Shown in pieces: positions 52,926 to 64,000 of a stretch of 64,000 nucleotides of DNA (position 1 is the first letter of the stretch; every line of letters starts with the position of its first letter). The stretch is from Gymnorhina tibicen. Taxonomy: Eukaryota > Chordata > Aves > Passeriformes > Artamidae. The translations under genes were made by a program, and so were the position numbers. The notes under the pieces were generated by a model that was given only the letters and a program-made list of their open reading frames with translations, had not been told where the DNA came from and did not search any database. The stretch covers positions 1,728,100 to 1,792,099 of the forward strand of contig VXAZ01018984.1 in assembly GCA_013399875.1 (NCBI GenBank). Direction: 5' to 3'.

Positions 52926-54989
52926 TAGTTTGCTATTTTGAGAATGCTGTAAACCACCAAAAAGAGGGACTTCTATAGGGGTACTTTCCTGAAAAGAGTA
53001 AGAAGGATTTAAGTGCCTACTTTGAAATTGCTCATAAGAGAAGTAGCTGATGTTATATATAATTTGGTTCTCTGTGATAGTAAAGGATAATCCAAAGAGG
53101 TCTCTTTTGGTTAATGCTGCATCCTGGTGAGGTTCAACTGACTCCAAAAATGGAGGAAGTGTGAGTAATAGAGAGGGTGGACTAACTAATACATTTTTAG
53201 AATATTCCATTTGTAATGATGGTGAATGACTAGATCTTCACCGGAATACAGAACTTCGGGTTTTAAAAATTGATATAAAGTGTTAAGATCTTGCATGAGG
53301 CAGAATTGCTTTGTATTTGTACTAGCAGATGAATGTCTGTCTCCTGCAATGACTTTTCTCATTTTAGTTCAGAAAAAAGCTCAGGAGAGTGAAGTCCTTT
53401 GGAAATACCTCCGTCCTATCCAGCTAAGCCTCTGCAGGTACCCCACAGGCTCCATCAGGTCTTTGCTGATGGGTTTCTGTTTTGTTTTGTAATGCCTGAT
53501 ACAATACAACTAAATGGATAACTAAAGCATGAACGGACATTTAAATTGGAATTTTCAATTGGACAGAAATATATGGACACGATCTATATCGAATAGCATA
53601 AAGCATATCAAATATCATAAAATACATTCTTAATCAGATGCTTTAGCTCCTTACAGCTATGGTAGTGCTTCTTAAGAGATATTGCTTTATAAAATGCTGT
53701 TATCTGCCTGCCTTGGCAGCCTCCAGAAGCAGTGTTGTAATTTTCACTTTTAGGAGCAAATAGCACTTCCGTTCTACAACCCTCAAGTTCCTGAAAAGTT
53801 TTCAAGACTGAAAAGGCTCTTCAAGTCTCAGGATAAGGAGTTAAGAGCCAAAAGGGGATAATCCTTCATGGTGCCTTCCAGCACCTCAGTGTTAGAGATA
53901 AGGAATTTTGCAGTGCCGTGGCTGAAAGAAATTCTTGATAGATAAAACGGGAAAATAAATATATAAGGCTAGAAACAAAGCACCATTTTAAATAAGGGGG
54001 TGGGAAAACAGTCTTCAGACAAAAAAAAAAGAATAAAAAAGAGAGAGAAAATGTACATACGGATTTGTCTGTTGTAGACAGAGGGAACAAGGCATCTGCT
54101 AGCATCTCAGATATAAATAGAGTGGGAAAGGTAATGGCAAATCTCCCATTGCCTTAAATGAAGCCAGGATTTCATCCTTTTTTTGGAGCACAGTTTTAGG
54201 TTGTTGTTTGGGAGTGTCTCTGTTAGGTTTGAAGTCTAGACTTCAACAGAGGCAGCTTTGTCAGGTTTTTTAGAAACAATGATGGCCCGTGGTCAGCATC
54301 GAAGCCCACAGATCCTTATTGTTTAAGGAGAGAAAATTCTGTTAGACAAAAATATATTACCTATTTTTAACCTACAAAATTATTTGGTGCCGTTTCTCGC
54401 TGTTGGGTTGCCAAATCCAGGGCCCTAAAAAAGGGAACATGAGTTAGTCAGTCCATTCCCACCTATTTCAAGAGGGATGGTGATGTTTGACTTCTGTATG
54501 TACCTTGTCCATGCTAAGAGCAAGCAGGAACAAGCAGTTTGGAGTTACTGTGTCCTCTCCCACCCCTTTCTGCTCCTCTGTGTGGCTTCTTATATTAGGT
54601 GCAATGGTGGGTTTCAGGAGGTTTGGGCTGCTTGGTTTTCTTTTTAAGTTTGCTATTTTTGAAATATGTTGAGGAGGGAAAAAAAAAAATCAAGTTTCCA
54701 AAATCATAACTAAGTATGAAAGTAATGAATGTTAGAGGCCTGTGTTGTCTTTGTTCATCTGCACTGCATGTAATGATTCCTAATTCAGCCTTAATTACAC
54801 AATCCCATACAGCTTTTTCCATTACACCTCTGCCTTGTTCATTGAACAGATTGGATAGTGTTCAATTAATGAGCAGCTATTCAGTATCTTATATTCTTCT
54901 CGTTGCTCCATGTATGGTCCTCTGCCTTTGCTGCTGATTACTATTCATCCCTTGCTCAGAATACATAATTACTCATTTCTTACAAAGCT
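52926..54989. other. Intron 3 sequence, no gene recognised
   Basis: Unique DNA with a short A run at 54021. A 112-codon minus frame at 52872-53210 partly overlaps the CR1 piece and has no recognisable domain. Confidence 0.5.
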
Positions 54990-55265
54990 TTTTTTGTGGT
55001 GCTTTCACTAATATCTAAGTGCTTCACAAGCATTGTTTAATTTATGAGATGAGTGGTTATTACCCCTGTTTTACAGTTGAGGAGATAAGGCACAGATTAA
55101 GCTCAGACATACCCACTGATTTGGGGTTCATGATTTATGGTATTCAGGACCTCGGGAGCAGAAGTACTTGGCATTTTATAGTACTTAGTGTGTCCAAAGT
55201 GCAGCTTCCATTGATTTTACTTACAGCTATGGTCACTTAAACCACTGCAAATCAGACTCTGGGTC
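54990..55265. mobile_element. Possible ancient MIR-like (CORE-SINE type) remnant
   Basis: TCTAAGTGCTTCACAAGCATT, TTATTACCCCTGTTTTACAG and TTGAGGAGATAAGGCACAGA parallel the MIR-type stretch 'attatccccattttacagatgaggaaactgaggcacaga'. The following CTTCCATTGATTTTACTTAC and GCAAATCAGACTCTGGGTCA recall another widespread amniote repeat motif. The match comes from memory and is diverged. It could have been retained as a regulatory element. Confidence 0.5.
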
Positions 55266-56928
55266 ACAAGTTGTATATTCAGGAAACAGGGAGGATAATT
55301 AGTGTTTTTTCTTGCTTATTATTATTAAGTAAGTCCAAGGCAAAGGAGATGCCAGTTCTCCAGGGCACCTGCCTCATGCATTGGCTTTCTCTCTTCTCTC
55401 TTTTTCTCTCTCTTCTTTAAATCTCTGTAATCCTTTGTGCACTTTGTTCTCAGTAGCGTGTGAATGTGGACTCCAATGGCAAGAGTCCTTTTGACTTCGG
55501 TCCTGATCCATCCTAAATCACCATCCACGTTGTCCCCAAGATAAGCTAGAGGTCTGGCAAGGCAGGACCCAGGGTGTAGAAGTAGGACATAATGTAGTGA
55601 GAGACATGGAGAGTTAGAGCAGAGTTCAGGTTTTGAGGTGTTGGGAAGTCTAAGATTTCTTACCTGTTCAGCAAGAGCAGCCAGAGCAAGGTTCCTAGGA
55701 CGTGGTCATGTGCAGGAAACATGGATGATGGTGGTGCTTCCTAGGAAAGCTGCTTGGAGCTCAGTAGGTGCCTAAACCATTTGACTGATGTGAATTTGGG
55801 AAGGCTGTAATGCAGCTTCACTAGTACATGCTGATACCTCCATTAGTGAGAACTCCTCAGGGCAACCTGTTTGACCATCCTCTCCATTAAAAATAAAAGG
55901 TATTCTTTCTCTTCTTAAAGACAAAAGTGACACCTGCATCCTTCTAGTCTTCCCAACAGATTTTTTTTTTTTCTGATTTATTAAATCATAACTTTGAAAA
56001 AGGTCCGTCTACAGATTTTCTTCAATGGTAATGCCAGATGACCAGTAATAAGGGCAAAAAGCTGTAATGGAATTACTGCTTTAGGCAGTAGGTTTTTTCT
56101 GTTTAATGAAACTACTTAGTGCCTCCCGCCTGGAAAAGAATGTCTGCAGAAATTCAAAAGGACTAAATAAATGCCTCAGAAAATAAATGTGGAAAGGTTA
56201 TGTTTTAGAAATTTATTCTAGAGATTCAGAACGTAGGCTGACAAGTCACAGGGTGAGAAAAATGCCAAAATGGGAATAGTTTCTGCAATAGAAAGACAGA
56301 TACATTATTTTAAAACACAATGTGATGTCCGTATTACAGAAAAAGAGTGTAATGGTGGTTTTGAAGAAAATTGTGCTTCTTTGAAACTTTTGGTACTATT
56401 CTTGCAAGATGCCAACAAAAGGTATTGCCATTTGCATTTTATTGAATATTCTGGTAAATATTTTGAATATTTTTTTATTCTTGTAATTTAGCATTTCACA
56501 CTTTTTCCAGAAAAGGTGTCATTACTTTCAGCATTAAGGCATTTGTATCAGATTTTTACATCTCATTTCATTTGCCTTTGATTCTTCTTGATTCTTGCAG
56601 AAAACCATACCCAGAGTAGTGACATTTTCCCTACCCATTTCCCATTCACAGTGTATTTTCATTCATTTTGGGCTACCAGGCAGAAGAAGTACAGCATAGT
56701 TCCCTCATTTGTACCTGGCCTGTTTATTTCACTTCCTCTGGAAATCAGTTTATGATGCTCTCCTGGACTGGACCTGACGTTTGGAACTCGCCGTTGGAAA
56801 ACCTGCTCCCTCACGTAGCAAATAACTGATGTGATCCCGTGTGTTGGAAGGGGACAGATGGCAAGCAATTCTCACACCGTCACAGCAGCCAGGCTCATTC
56901 CAGAGCAGGGTGAGGGCTGGCATTTAAA
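55266..56928. other. Intron 3 sequence, no gene recognised
   Basis: Unique DNA with a CT-rich run at about 55385-55420 and a T run at 55962-55972. No coding signal was recognised. Confidence 0.5.
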
Positions 56929-57000
56929 AAGGTAAAGTTGCTTGCCCAGGGAGAGACAACTATGCCGTATGTGGGAGTAGGGCTGGAAAACCGAGCCGGA
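56929..57000. mobile_element. Possible MIR-like SINE tail
   Basis: AAAGTTGCTTGCCCAGGGAG and GTGGGAGTAGGGCTGGAA resemble the MIR stretch 'aagtgacttgcccaaggtcacac...gtggcagagctgggat'. It is short and diverged, so this is a weak call. Confidence 0.4.
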
Positions 57001-60000
57001 AGGTTTTCTTACAGGAACAATCCAAACTGCGGTTTGAGGGTTTACAAACCTTTTGTGTGCTCTGCACAGGTTCTCTGATAAGCCTCTTCTTGACTGGGCT
57101 GGAACAGATTTTTTAATTTAAAGCTGGTGCCTGTGGGGAAGAAGTGCAATAGTTCTGTACTTTCCAAACTTGGGCATTTATGCAAGTTTCCTATAAGCAT
57201 TTTAGGAATCTAACTATATCATTCCATTTCTGAAAGGACATTTTTTGTCTTGGGTATTTAGCTGTGGATGAGTATTATTATATGTATTTCACAGACTCGT
57301 GCTCTAATTTTTTTTCTGAGAATAATTATATATTTGGAGCTAAGCATTCAATTATTTATTCATCCATTTTACCACGTGGACTTAGCAAATGGACTTGTGT
57401 TAGCCTATACACCATATCATGCATGCAAATCCACTCTGAACAATACTGCTTGAAATTATGTAAGTGATAGGTGCTAATTTTCTCTGATAACAACAGAATG
57501 ATAATGATGGACTATTGGGAAAAAATAATAAGTACTTCTTAGGTTGTGTGCACTGGCATACTAAACTATTCATAAAATTAAAAAAGGAGAATGAAAAGAC
57601 ACTAACCTACTTAAAAAATGATGCCTTTTACTTGCAGTCTTTTTAGTGATACCAGGAAGAGAGTATTCCTACAGTGATAGCACCACATTCCTGCAACTAT
57701 CAGGTTGTACACTCATTTCTTTTGGGGGAGGGTGTTGTTAATGACTTCATATGCAAGGTGTACGCAGCCAGGCAGTTGAATGCTGGATGTTCAAGTGGTT
57801 TATAGAGCCCTGAGAACTACGAGTGGTATTTTGTATTTTTATACTTCTGCACTGTCATCATGCAGGTAACTCTGTGCTGAATGTAGGGCAGCAGGCAGTC
57901 TCTCAAGTACACTATATTTTAATACAGCAACATTGTATACAGCTTTATAAAGTTAAGTTGTGGTGCTGGAAAATAGTGCAAGCACTTGGACCCAGTGGTT
58001 TACTGTGCTGCATCTTTTCTTGCTTCCCTTCTATTTCATGAAGGAATCCACTTCCATGTAAGAAGTTTAGAAAGAATACCTAGCAATTATTCCATGTTAA
58101 TTATTCATTTCTAAGTAGGAAGAGGAAGTATGGCAAGGATGAGATCTTTGACTGACTGTTTAATAATAAAAGATCCTTCGTGGAAAGCTTATGAAAAAAG
58201 GAAGGGCATAAAAGCACAAGCAAAACATATGTATTAGTACATGCTAAAAGAGTTCTGCGATGAGGCAGGAAGGCTGAGCAGCAGAGGGGTTTTGAACAGC
58301 ATTTGGGTCAATTTGCTTACTTGAGCATCCCTTTTTCCATTGAGTTAGAAAGTGTTCCCAAAATAGAAAACCGAAGGACAGTATCATCTTTCTGAAATTC
58401 ATTTCAGCCCTTCCTATTGCCATTCTCACACTTGCTGTATTTTCTATTACCATTCCACAAAGAACGTGAGAAAGTCCTTGTTACTGTCACCGTTCTGTGT
58501 CCTTGAAGCCTTCAATAACAAGCTCACCATGCACGAACACCTGTTTCCCACAAGGAATAAGGTGGAAAATGCAATGTGTGCTTCTACAGCCCAAGGTGCC
58601 CACTTAGATTCCACAGGGAAAGGTGGATCTAAGGTATTGCCAGATAATGCAAGTGGGGCTAATCCAAAATCCATATGCAAGTGCATTAGGGGGATTATGC
58701 AATCCTTAATCCTAAAATCAGTATGCCTGTGAATTTCTTGGAGGCTTCACTTGGAATGAAGGTTGTCAACTGAAAAAGTGAGGGAAATCCTTAGAATTAA
58801 ATTATTTCCATCCAGTTACGGGACCAAAGTAAGATTTCAGCTGAAATCAGAAACAAAGGTTTAGGAAGAGGGGAGAAGGGCGTCTGGCATCCAGCGAAGG
58901 GCACAGAGCAGGCCACAGCAAAAACATTTCTCCCATTCCAGACATGGAGGTCACGCCTTACAGGGGGACTTGCCAAGACTAATAAAGGAAGATTAAATTT
59001 AAAGTGAGAGGAAGATACTTGTTCAGAAAAAAGCCCTGATGCTCAGGCCCATCATGTCTTTGTCACAGACTGAGCTGGCATGTGCATGCTTAGCTTTTGT
59101 CCTTCTGCTGTGCTTTTACCATTTGCTCTCTGTGCTCCCTCAGCTCTCTGGGTCTCACGGGAGAAGGATTTAAAAACGGCAGATTTGGGAATGTGAGGAA
59201 TATGTGCGAGAGCCTAGGCCTGAGGGACATAGGGGTCATGTGGCTGAGCCTTTAAAAGGGCAGAATAGCAAACCTGTCTACAGGGGAGGGCAGTCAGGAA
59301 GGATTTTGGGGACAAGAGTCTAAGCAGGGCCACCTGCAGCAGTGCAGCAGCTATCCTGGAGCATGTTTTAGTAGGCTGCTGAAGTCGATCTGTTGCTTTT
59401 CTTTCCTGCTGGACTTTCCCTCAGTTAATACATACAGTGCAGGTATTTTGTTTATTCACTGTTTGGTCAAATTTATTGTTAAGTATTCATTTTTATTAAT
59501 CAGCCTGTCAGGGTTTGAGGTTTTTTTGGGGAGTTTTTTTGGGTGTTTTTTCCATGTATGTAAACATACTGTACCTTTTGTTTCCTGGGAACCCTTGACC
59601 TCAGCAGAAGCGTGGCTTCTCAGTGCTCGATTAGCTGGGTTAATTCCATTTTGCACAACTATAACTAATGGTCTTTTAAAACTGCCAGAAGCCTGCCATG
59701 GGTTCCTCCTCGTGCCTGACCCTGTTGGGGAGCAGCGCATTAATCAGTGCTCTCTGTCACGGTTTATTGCTTAATGATGAGGGTTAACTGACCACTTCCT
59801 AGGAATAATGAAAAACAGAGGTCAACAATCACTGCCTGAGCGGAGAGAGGAGCTCTTCCCGCTTGTACTTCTACTCTTTCGTCCTCGGGCAGGGACAAAT
59901 GTGTCCGCTCCACCACCTCAGCATGAATGCTTATCTTTAAAATTCATCTTAATTATACATCAATCCCTGTCACGTGCTTACCCAATTGAAACAATCAAAA

Positions 60001-60063
60001 CCACTGAGCCAGTTACCTAATTAAAGTCAGTGTAATCATATTTGCGGGAAAACACTGTTCGCT
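57001..60063. other. Intron 3 sequence, no gene recognised
   Basis: Unique sequence. Open frames on both strands at 58447-58732 and 59448-59774 overlap one another and show no known domain. A CAG|GTAAC junction preceded by pyrimidines lies at 57865. Confidence 0.5.
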
Positions 60064-61400
60064 TTGGCAGAGCCTGTTTCAGGAGGGTGTTCTTGCAGCC
60101 GCAGTGCAACGTGTGGATGCGGCACTGGAACTCCCCGGGCCAAACATTTTGATGATGGTTCAGTAATCGGTGTCCACTGTAGTTTAATTCTTGTGTGCAG
60201 ATACAGAAACTGCCAGAGTAACCCTTACTTTGCAGGTGCTGGTGGATACTGGGTCACAAATTCACGCTAAAGGATACTCTGAATTTTCTTTTTCTCGAGT
60301 CTGTAGTTTTACTGCAGGTTGCGCCTTGTGCAGGCCTCACGTACGTGGGAGGCCACGCCAGCTGCTGTCGTGGGTGGCCTTGCTGGCCAGTGGCACCCAT
60401 GGCAAGGCGGGCAGAAGTTACCCACTACCTGTGCAGGCTGAGCAGGGAATATGTCCTGGGAGAGACAGCCCTTGTTTGTCCTCCCCGCTTTGGCTGTGGG
60501 GTGTCCTTGCCTCTGCCTCCCAGCCCGGACTGCACATCTGTAGGGTGTGGGATATGCTCCTCTGCTCAGTGGTTAGGATCTTAAAGCCCCATTTCCTCTT
60601 CCTACAAAGTTTTAGAAAAGCAGAGAATGTAAGTTACAAGCCAGGGGTTGTCATCGTTTTCTAAGGTTATGTTTCTGCCACAGGGGGAGAGGTGAAATGG
60701 GATGTGTGTGGGACATCCATCCCTTGGTGCAGCACTCATCTCTACAGCGGCACATGACAGAGCACTGTGAGGCCACCTGGGTGTCTGTCAGCAGTAGCCT
60801 GGGGGCCAAACAGTGTTTCTTGGGGACAGTTTTGCATCTGTAAGTTTTTACAGCTGCCACTAGCTGTTTTCCCTGTGCTTACAGAGAGAAGCAGAGGGTG
60901 GCATCAGGCTTTTTTGGGCTCACCCCCGAGATAGACTCAGCAAGTTAAGTCCCAGGGGCCATGAAAGCTTGCGAGTAGAGCTGGGAGCATGGGCACCTGC
61001 TCCAGTTGCCTCCCATGGAGGCCTGCACCCCAACCAGCAGGGTGTCTGCCTCCTTGGAAAGCAGTCTCTTAGAAATGCTAAGCACTCATAAAAATTAAAG
61101 TTATGGGAGTGACAGGTCAGGCTCAGTGCATTAATAGACATTTATTTTTTGCCTTACTCTCTGCTTCCCTTTGCTTTTGCAACCTGTGCCTCATTCCTCT
61201 TTCCTCCAAGCTGTTCCCTTGCTGCATCTTGAGAGTGTGATGGGGATTTTCTGCACATAGGCCCTGTGCCAAAGCATCGCCTGGCACCTGGAAGAGATGG
61301 CTGGAGCACAAGCTCAGCTCAGACCCTCTGCCCTGGTCCACGCTCTTTGCAGAAGGGAGCTTGGGAGGTTGGCAGCCAACCTCCACCAAAACCTATGCAA
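60064..61400. other. GC-richer patch with overlapping open frames, probably non-coding
   Basis: A 157-codon + frame (60191-60664) and several shorter frames on both strands overlap. The product includes a VLVDTGSQ string that recalls an aspartic-protease site, but nothing around it fits a protease or a retroviral gene. No splice-bounded exon was recognised. Confidence 0.35.
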
Positions 61401-63396
61401 ATCATATCACGTACAAACTGCAACTTTTCAGTATTTTATACTGTGATCCGTTATAATTTTAAGTGATAATGTATGAGATGGCAAAAGGCACATCTGTGGT
61501 ATCAGAGCAGTGATGCTTCAAAGGGTCTGTCTCAAAGTGTGAAGGCTCTTGAGCTTCTCAAATATGTCTGTGAAAAATGTAACACGGGAGAAAACCAACA
61601 TGTTCCTCCCTACCCTTATTCACAAACTTACTTTGCACTACGCTTGGTGCTTCTAGCTGATACATTCTTACTCTCGCAAAATAAAATTCAGCCTCAGGCT
61701 GACACACAGCATGGAAAATTTCAGCCCTAACTGCTAATGTGTGGTAAAGTTATAAGCAATAGAAAATGAGGTCTTAAAATGAGAAGTGTCAGGCAACCTT
61801 AACTATATGTAGACCTACCATATTCACTGATGATAATTTGGTTTTTGGCAGGTTTCAACCAATTTGCAGATTCATTTTGACATACACTATACAGAGAAAG
61901 GAGGGAAAAAAGTCCCTGGAGTAGGACTCTCAGGCTTATAGGTATGGCTTTGTAAGTAGTCAAAGCAATGATCAACCACACAGTCATTTTACCTTCTGCC
62001 AAACCTTTAAAACTGTGCTGCAGAAAGTCCATTAAAAAAAAAAATCTTAAATTTAAAATCAAGGCACCAATGCACTGGAGGTGAGACCCGTTGAGTTCGT
62101 GCCTGTTCTCACCTCATTCCATAACTCTAAATGTAGGTAGCAGAAAAACGTTGGATTAATAAAAATATTGCAGAAGTTGTAGCATAAAGCTTGCATTGCT
62201 TGCATAAACAAAAGCCCAGGCTAGCATGCTATTCAGGTATGCATAGCCAGCACAGTTTTAGTAACAAATGCTGACTTTCCAGTAAACACTGGAGACTTCT
62301 ATTTTGTCTCTTATATATGGACTAAGAATCTGTCCAGGGTATTTCTCCTGAGTAGAACTCTGAATTTTGCTTATTTGGAGCATCAAGAAGTGATTTTAAG
62401 CCAGGTAAATGGGTTTCAGGTGGGGGTGTGGGGGCACAAGGTTACCTTTAGGCTAACATTTTTGGGTGGCCTTGCCTGCTGGTATATGGGCTTGGGAATC
62501 CTGTGTGCCCAGACATGGATGTTGGCCTGGAATGTTGCTTGGGGATTATATAGCAAGCTGCATCCCAGCAGGCTTGTTTGCAGGCTGCCTGCAGCTGGGC
62601 TTTGCTGGATTTTGGCTAGTTTTTGGGTGCTTGGTTGTTTTGAGGGTTTTTTTTCCAGATCACATGCAAAACCTGTGTGAATGGTAATCGCCCGTTCCCT
62701 GGATCAGGCTCTGGCAGTCTCTACATGACTTTTAAAGTGTCTTTCAGTAGAGCCCTGCTGACAGCTCAACAGTTATATAAAATCCTGCCTTCCTAAAAAT
62801 CACTTCACAGCAATGTCAGTGTGTGAGGAGCTAGGTTAATCCAGTTACTTTCCTGCTGGGATATAATTTGTCATTTTGCAGAACCGTTCCACCTGGCTTA
62901 CAGAGTCTGGGGGAAAAAAATGTTTGCTTAGTCGAGTCTCTTTACCTGGACAGGGTAACTTGGTGCTATATGTGTTTGTGGCAGACTTGTGTACATGGGT
63001 AAAACTGTTTTTCCTGAACAGTCCTGTTGTTTCACGGACGACAAATTTTAGATGTGAATAACGCTTTTCATTATCAGCAGTAAAATGTGAAATTTCAAGC
63101 AACGCAATCTCCATCTTTTATGGTAGCTCGTTTAGTCATAATTAATTCCTGGGAGGATTTTGCTGGTATGTAGCCTAAATTTTTTTTCCTTCCTTAATCT
63201 TATTCTCTTCATCAGGTCAAAAATCTTTGTGTACTCTGTATTCTTAAAACTAGGCACATGCTTAGGTGCCCAAGGCAAAAGGGCTGAAGGCACGTGACTG
63301 GGGACTTGAACTAGGCTGTTATCATTTCCCGTCTCTAATTATCACAGAAGTTACAGGCGGGTAAAAGGCTACTTTAAATTTTCTTGGTAAATCAGT
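61401..63396. other. Intron 3 sequence, no gene recognised
   Basis: Unique AT-rich DNA with an A run at 62034-62043 and T-rich spots. The open frames are short and unrecognised. Confidence 0.5.
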
Positions 63397-63530
63397 CCCT
63401 CCGGCTTCTAATCATTTCCGTTCCACTTCTGTGGACTTCCTCCAGTTTGTTTATATCTTCCAGTAATGAAGTGCCTGAACTGCATACAATATTTCAGGTG
63501 TGGCTGCGAAAGAAATGCATAAAGAGAACG
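63397..63530 (-). mobile_element. Old CR1-type LINE fragment
   Basis: On the + strand, CTCCGGCTTCTAATCATTTC, TGTGGACTTCCTCCAGTTTG, GAAGTGCCTGAACTGCATAC and AATATTTCAGGTGTGGCTGC match the reverse complement of the CR1 stretch 'ctctggacyctctccagttt...tgcccaaaactgcacacagtactccaggtgaggcc'. It lies upstream of the 3' end and is diverged. It may extend right, past 63.6 kb, in unrecognisable form. Confidence 0.7.
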
Positions 63531-64000
63531 CTGCTATGCCAGCCTGCCCCACTGTGTAATGCTTCTACAGAAAGAGCCAGGGGTCTCACTGGCACTTGAT
63601 TCTCCTCTGACACATTGCTTCTTACATCCAGATTATCCTTGTATTCCTAGGTCTCCTTCCATAGTGATGCTTTCCAAATTTTGCTTCGTTACTGTGCCTT
63701 GTTAGCTCTTTACTTTGGATTTCTCCCTTGGTACATGCAGTAGCATTTTTTCCGAGTGCAATTTTTGCTTGTTTCCTATCTTTGCTTCCAATTCCGCTAC
63801 AACCCTTTGTATTATTTTTCTGTCCATGCTTGTGCTGGCAACTCCTCCTCCTTTCTTCCTACTTCAGTGACGTCCCTCTGATACTTCACAGGATATCTTC
63901 ACAGTGTGATAAACTCTGAATTTGGCAGTCACTTATCCTCGGTAGGAATTTGCTGTAGAGATACTTAATGACAGAACTGGTATAGGGTCTTTTCATCATG
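63531..64000. other. Intron 3 sequence at the window edge
   Basis: Pyrimidine-rich unique DNA that may include more of the preceding old CR1. No exon is seen before the window ends. Confidence 0.45.

Noticed and set aside
58447..58732. Overlapping 79- and 88-codon open frames on opposite strands.
   Set aside because: No recognisable domain, no splice context and no repeat signature; treated as chance openness.
60191..60664. 157-codon + frame with a VLVDTGSQ string resembling a retroviral or aspartic-protease active site.
   Set aside because: Only eight residues match. No flap or second conserved region, no neighbouring gag/pol-like frames and no LTRs are visible. It lies in a GC-rich patch where open frames are common.

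Overview
The window is vertebrate nuclear DNA, almost certainly from a bird or another sauropsid. It has long AT-leaning non-coding stretches, no operon-like packing, and several truncated CR1 LINE copies whose 3' ends resemble the avian consensus. The species cannot be named from the sequence alone.

One protein-coding exon is recognisable: the 140-bp exon (46875-47014, + strand) that encodes the first zinc finger of the mineralocorticoid receptor, NR3C2. It has a pyrimidine-rich acceptor, a GTAAGA donor, splice phases 2 and 1, and the complete Cys4 finger with the GSCKV P-box. By the usual exon numbering this is exon 3. The roughly 47 kb before it is then the 3' part of intron 2, and the 17 kb after it the 5' part of intron 3. 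I searched by eye for exon 2 (long N-terminal domain) and exon 4 (second finger) and found neither.

The introns hold mostly unique sequence. Recognisable elements are CR1 fragments (about 8.98-9.24, 10.57, 35.8, 48.8, 52.6-52.9 and 63.4 kb), two candidate ancient MIR-like SINE remnants (55.0 and 56.9 kb), a (TG)n microsatellite (25.4 kb), an (AT)n-rich tract (44.8 kb), homopolymer runs, small tandem duplications, and two perfect palindromes of 18 and 20 bp. There are GC-rich patches near 0.7-1.4, 21.1-21.8 and 60.1-61.4 kb. Their open reading frames look like by-products of composition, not genes.

The most interesting element is a badly decayed reverse-transcriptase ORF at about 33.34-34.93 kb on the + strand. 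Read across frames, it follows the RT and C-terminal part of a non-LTR retrotransposon that does not look like CR1. It has stops, frameshifts and a replaced motif-A aspartate, so it is a fossil. A second point of interest is that intron 3 lacks the downstream GT that mammals use to make the +4-residue MR isoform. I found no RNA genes, CRISPR arrays or intact mobile elements, and no evidence of a new functional system.
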